From contig CATKHK010000099.1 of assembly GCA_949751835.1 (NCBI GenBank), positions 62,001-126,000 on the forward strand: a DNA stretch of 64,000 nucleotides, given 5' to 3'. Made by a program: the position numbers and the translations under genes. Each line of letters begins with the position of its first letter. Position 1 is the first letter of the stretch. The stretch is from Blepharisma japonicum. Its lineage: Eukaryota; Ciliophora; Heterotrichea; Heterotrichida; Blepharismidae. Below the pieces are notes generated by a model. That model was given only the letters and a program-made list of their open reading frames with translations. It did not search any database and was not told the DNA's origin. Positions 61,773 to 64,000 of the stretch are shown here, piece after piece.

Positions 61773-62429
61773 CTAGTGTTCTATATCACTTATAAGCTGC
61801 AGCAGCTGAAGTCTTACATTTCTTTTTTCGCATGCAAGGTTCTTCTCATTTTCTTGCTGAATGCTAATAATATTCGTCATGCTTTCTGCAAGAAGTTCTA
61901 TTACTTTGTCTTTGTCGGGTTCTTGCACTATAGATGAATTTAAGCTTTTTTGTTTCTTAAGGATTGTTCTAATCGCATCAGTATCTGAGGCATCTCCAGA
62001 TTCCTGAGAGTTGCTTTCACTTAGTTCTCCTAAAGGAGAAAGATCACCAGGTTTGATTACATATTTTGTTTCTTCTTCACTAGGACAGTCAAGTTCACTT
62101 ACTATGATTTCAACACTTTCAGATACTGAGGATGAAATGTTTGTAGATGAGGATAAATAAGGGTTAAATTTATTTGCTTGATGAAAAACAGAGCCTGGAT
62201 TATACTTTGATTGCTTTTTAGAAGCTGGCTCATGAGAAGATGGGGAGTTTTTTCGATTTTGATTAGGAAGTTGAGATGAATGAAAAGCATTTTTAGGAGA
62301 GGATTCGTCAGGGAATTTGTAAGATAAAAGGTCTTTTGATAAGCGAGGATGGTCTGGTATTTTATTTTCATAATGATCTCTATTGGAGTTTTGTTTAGGA
62401 GTAGGCTTGGATAGATTAGATCTATTCAT
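61773..62429 (-). CDS. Unassigned 218-aa Ser-rich protein
   Basis: 218 residues, ATG to TAG. The first 150 residues are Ser/Pro/Asn-rich and disordered. The C-terminal 60 residues look like an amphipathic helix (KVIELLAESMTNIISIQQEN, then RNVRLQLLQLISDIEH). No known domain. Divergent from the gene at 62819. Confidence 0.62.
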   Translation of the reverse strand: MNRSNLSKPTPKQNSNRDHYENKIPDHPRLSKDLLSYKFPDESSPKNAFHSSQLPNQNRKNSPSSHEPASKKQSKYNPGSVFHQANKFNPYLSSSTNISSSVSESVEIIVSELDCPSEEETKYVIKPGDLSPLGELSESNSQESGDASDTDAIRTILKKQKSLNSSIVQEPDKDKVIELLAESMTNIISIQQENEKNLACEKRNVRLQLLQLISDIEH

Positions 62430-62818
62430 ATTAGGAAACTTTACATTTTTTGAAAATGGAAATTGAAATATTATCTTTTTAGCTTAAAATTATAAGAAAA
62501 TAGCTTTTAGAATTAGGATTTTAAGAGTTTATTACAACCTTAGAAATAAATAAAATGGTAAAAAAATATAAATTTTATTTTTAGAAAGTATTCTTTCATT
62601 TCTTTAATATATTTGATGTTCACAAATATTTGAAGCTTACATATCATTAAAATCAACATATCACTAAAAAATAAGCATTTATTTAAACACCTATATATTC
62701 CTAATTTTAAAAGACTTCAACACTGCTATCAGCTTTTCTTTTTCTATATCGTTTATTTTTATAGATAATAATTTAGTTTTTTTAATTTTCATATTCCTTA
62801 ATTTACTTTCTAAAATAA
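62430..62818. other. Intergenic, divergent promoter region
   Basis: About 390 bp between divergent starts; AT-rich, no motif I can support. Confidence 0.4.
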
Positions 62819-63802
62819 ATGTTCAGCAAATTTGGCAAAATTTGTCAAGAAAGGTTCCAAATACTCAAGCACAGAGAAGAAATCCTTTCAGGCAGATCCC
62901 CACGAAAATCACCAAGACCTCAGGCGCCAAGATCTAAATCACAACAGCTGTCACCTGAAAAACTACAAGAAATATTAAGGGATAATATCGTTTCAGACTC
63001 GCCACAAAATAAGTCACCTCAAAAACAAAGCTATGCATTTATGTCTCAAACACGAGACGAGTTTTATAAAGCAAATGGTTTAAAAAGCCCAGCGCCGCCA
63101 TGTAACCATTATGACGCTCGATATCAATTAGTTGATAAACAGCCTAGAAAAACTGATTTCAGAGAAAGACCCAAAACGGCTTCAAGAGTTAGAAATCAGT
63201 CGAAAATAAGCGATTTCGAAAATATCCCCGAGCGGCCAAGAACAAAATTAAAAGGTGCAATTCCTTTAGATAAACAATTACCAAGACCAAGTATCGTTAA
63301 AATGACAAATGATGTAAATGAAAAAAGATTCGAACATTATGAAGATATGCCAGTTGTGCTAGGAAAATATAAAAGAGTTAGCACCCCTGATATAGCAAAA
63401 TCAAAGGCAAGGGATGATAAATTTTTGCATGAAGATGTGTTCCCTACCTATGATACTTCATATAAACTTGTATCAGACGATTTAGGAAAAGTAGCAAATT
63501 TTGATAAATATTCGCCAAGGAAACCGATATTATTGAGTCATCTAACTAATATGCATGGATATAGAGTAAACTATGGAATGGTTGAAAGGAGAGTTAGCTC
63601 TCCTGATTTCAAAAAGGTAGGATCAAGGCCTGAAAGTGCTAGTCCATTGCCAATTTATATGCAGAAAATTAATTCAAGGGCGTCTCTTAACATTTTAAGC
63701 GAAAAAATGCTTGAAATGAACTCAGCACTGGATATATCCAGAATATCTTTATCTGGGAGTCCAGTGAAATTGAGAACGCCAAATTTAAGCATGATTTATT
63801 AG
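62819..63802 (+). CDS. Unassigned 327-aa basic repeat protein
   Basis: 327 residues, ATG to TAG. Pro/Ser/Arg/Lys-rich. Two related segments can be seen: HYDARYQLVDKQPRKTDFRE (about 98-117) and TYDTSYKLVSDDLGKVANFD (about 220-239), each Y-D-x-x-Y-x-L-V followed by a short linker and (D/N)F. Such YD...Y/F...F repeats occur in microtubule-associated ciliary proteins, but I cannot name a family. SPRK-type motifs could be kinase sites. No signal peptide or membrane span. Confidence 0.65.
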   Translation: MFSKFGKICQERFQILKHREEILSGRSPRKSPRPQAPRSKSQQLSPEKLQEILRDNIVSDSPQNKSPQKQSYAFMSQTRDEFYKANGLKSPAPPCNHYDARYQLVDKQPRKTDFRERPKTASRVRNQSKISDFENIPERPRTKLKGAIPLDKQLPRPSIVKMTNDVNEKRFEHYEDMPVVLGKYKRVSTPDIAKSKARDDKFLHEDVFPTYDTSYKLVSDDLGKVANFDKYSPRKPILLSHLTNMHGYRVNYGMVERRVSSPDFKKVGSRPESASPLPIYMQKINSRASLNILSEKMLEMNSALDISRISLSGSPVKLRTPNLSMIY

Positions 63803-63902
63803 TTTTATGATTTTTTAATTATTTTAAATTAAAAATTTGGCATAAATTAAGTAAAAATTTGAACAAATCCTATCCATATTAAATGTTAATAAACATATTC
63901 TG

Positions 63903-64000
63903 ATGGGTTTCTACGACCAAATAGAAATCGAAGATATGGAATGGGATGCAGACACTGAAGTGTTTTTCTACCCATGCCCCTGTGGTGACAAATTTCAAAT
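63903..64000 (+). CDS. DPH3: DPH3 (Kti11), 5' part only
   Basis: The frame from ATG at 63903 to the window edge encodes [19 protein letters not shown] followed by [11 protein letters not shown]. This matches the CSL zinc finger of DPH3/Kti11: YDxIEIEDM, then YPCPCGD(K/R)FxI with the first Cys pair of the zinc/iron site. DPH3 donates electrons in diphthamide synthesis on EF2 and in Elongator tRNA modification. The protein is normally about 80 residues; the rest lies outside the window. Confidence 0.9.
   Translation, partial: MGFYDQIEIEDMEWDADTEVFFYPCPCGDKFQ

Noticed and set aside
1-64000. CRISPR arrays, insertion sequences and bacterial-type operons
   Set aside because: No spaced direct repeats, transposase frames or ribosome-binding-site patterns were seen; the window is eukaryotic.

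Overview
This window reads as macronuclear DNA of a heterotrich ciliate, most likely Blepharisma. Four features point there. (1) The DNA is AT-rich and gene-dense, with intergenic gaps usually under 1 kb. (2) Many genes stay open only if TGA is read as tryptophan. About 45 in-frame TGA codons fall in recognisable genes, often at positions where the family has a conserved Trp, and recent lysozyme paralogs carry TGA and TGG at the same site. (3) Every complete gene I could close ends in TAA or TAG, never TGA. (4) Ten introns of only 15 or 16 nt (GTA...TAG/CAG) restore frame or remove a stop. UGA=Trp with 15-nt introns is known for Blepharisma; Stentor has the tiny introns but the standard code. 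The species call is inference. No telomere repeat is seen.

Layout. 0.3-6.9 kb: two unassigned minus-strand genes, a decayed Myb-like gene, a C2H2 zinc-finger gene and an ARFRP1-like GTPase. 6.9-10.6 kb: a full-length ABCB exporter. 10.6-13.8 kb: gene-poor, with a second C2H2 gene and a cluster of strong inverted repeats (11.51-11.80 kb) that looks like a structured non-coding RNA. 13.8-22.5 kb: a RIIa-like tail protein, malectin, a small acylated protein, a redox-dead PDI-like protein, a CCT-domain protein, ribosomal protein eS30 and a TPR-DUSP-UBL-MYND-USP deubiquitinase. 22.8-32.1 kb: a same-strand array of secreted GH25-type lysozymes, with seven intact genes (one without its catalytic residues) and two pseudogenes. 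32.5-42.0 kb: a UBTD-like protein, an unassigned protein, a cyclin Y-like cyclin, acylated and coiled-coil proteins and a TBC1D23-like protein. 42.1-55.2 kb: an EF-hand protein, a BK-type K+ channel, an F-box protein, a possible CFAP97-like protein, an Na+/H+ exchanger, a cyclic-nucleotide-gated channel and a kelch-BTB protein. 55.5-64 kb: a ubiquitin-fold protein, mitochondrial bL12, a coiled-coil CHORD-like protein, a DHHC palmitoyltransferase, several unassigned proteins and the start of DPH3.

How genes may work together. Membrane excitability and calcium (BK channel, CNG channel, EF-hand proteins, Na+/H+ exchanger), lipid anchoring (six genes starting Met-Gly with one or more early Cys, plus a DHHC enzyme), ubiquitin signalling (USP, UBTD, UBL, F-box, kelch-BTB) and Golgi trafficking (ARFRP1, TBC1D23) are all represented. 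There is no operon logic; neighbours are usually unrelated, and some divergent pairs are only 33-78 bp apart. The lysozyme array is the only clear functional cluster and fits digestion of bacterial prey.

Limits: no alignments or searches were run. Introns that do not disturb the frame could have been missed, and family calls rest on motif recognition.
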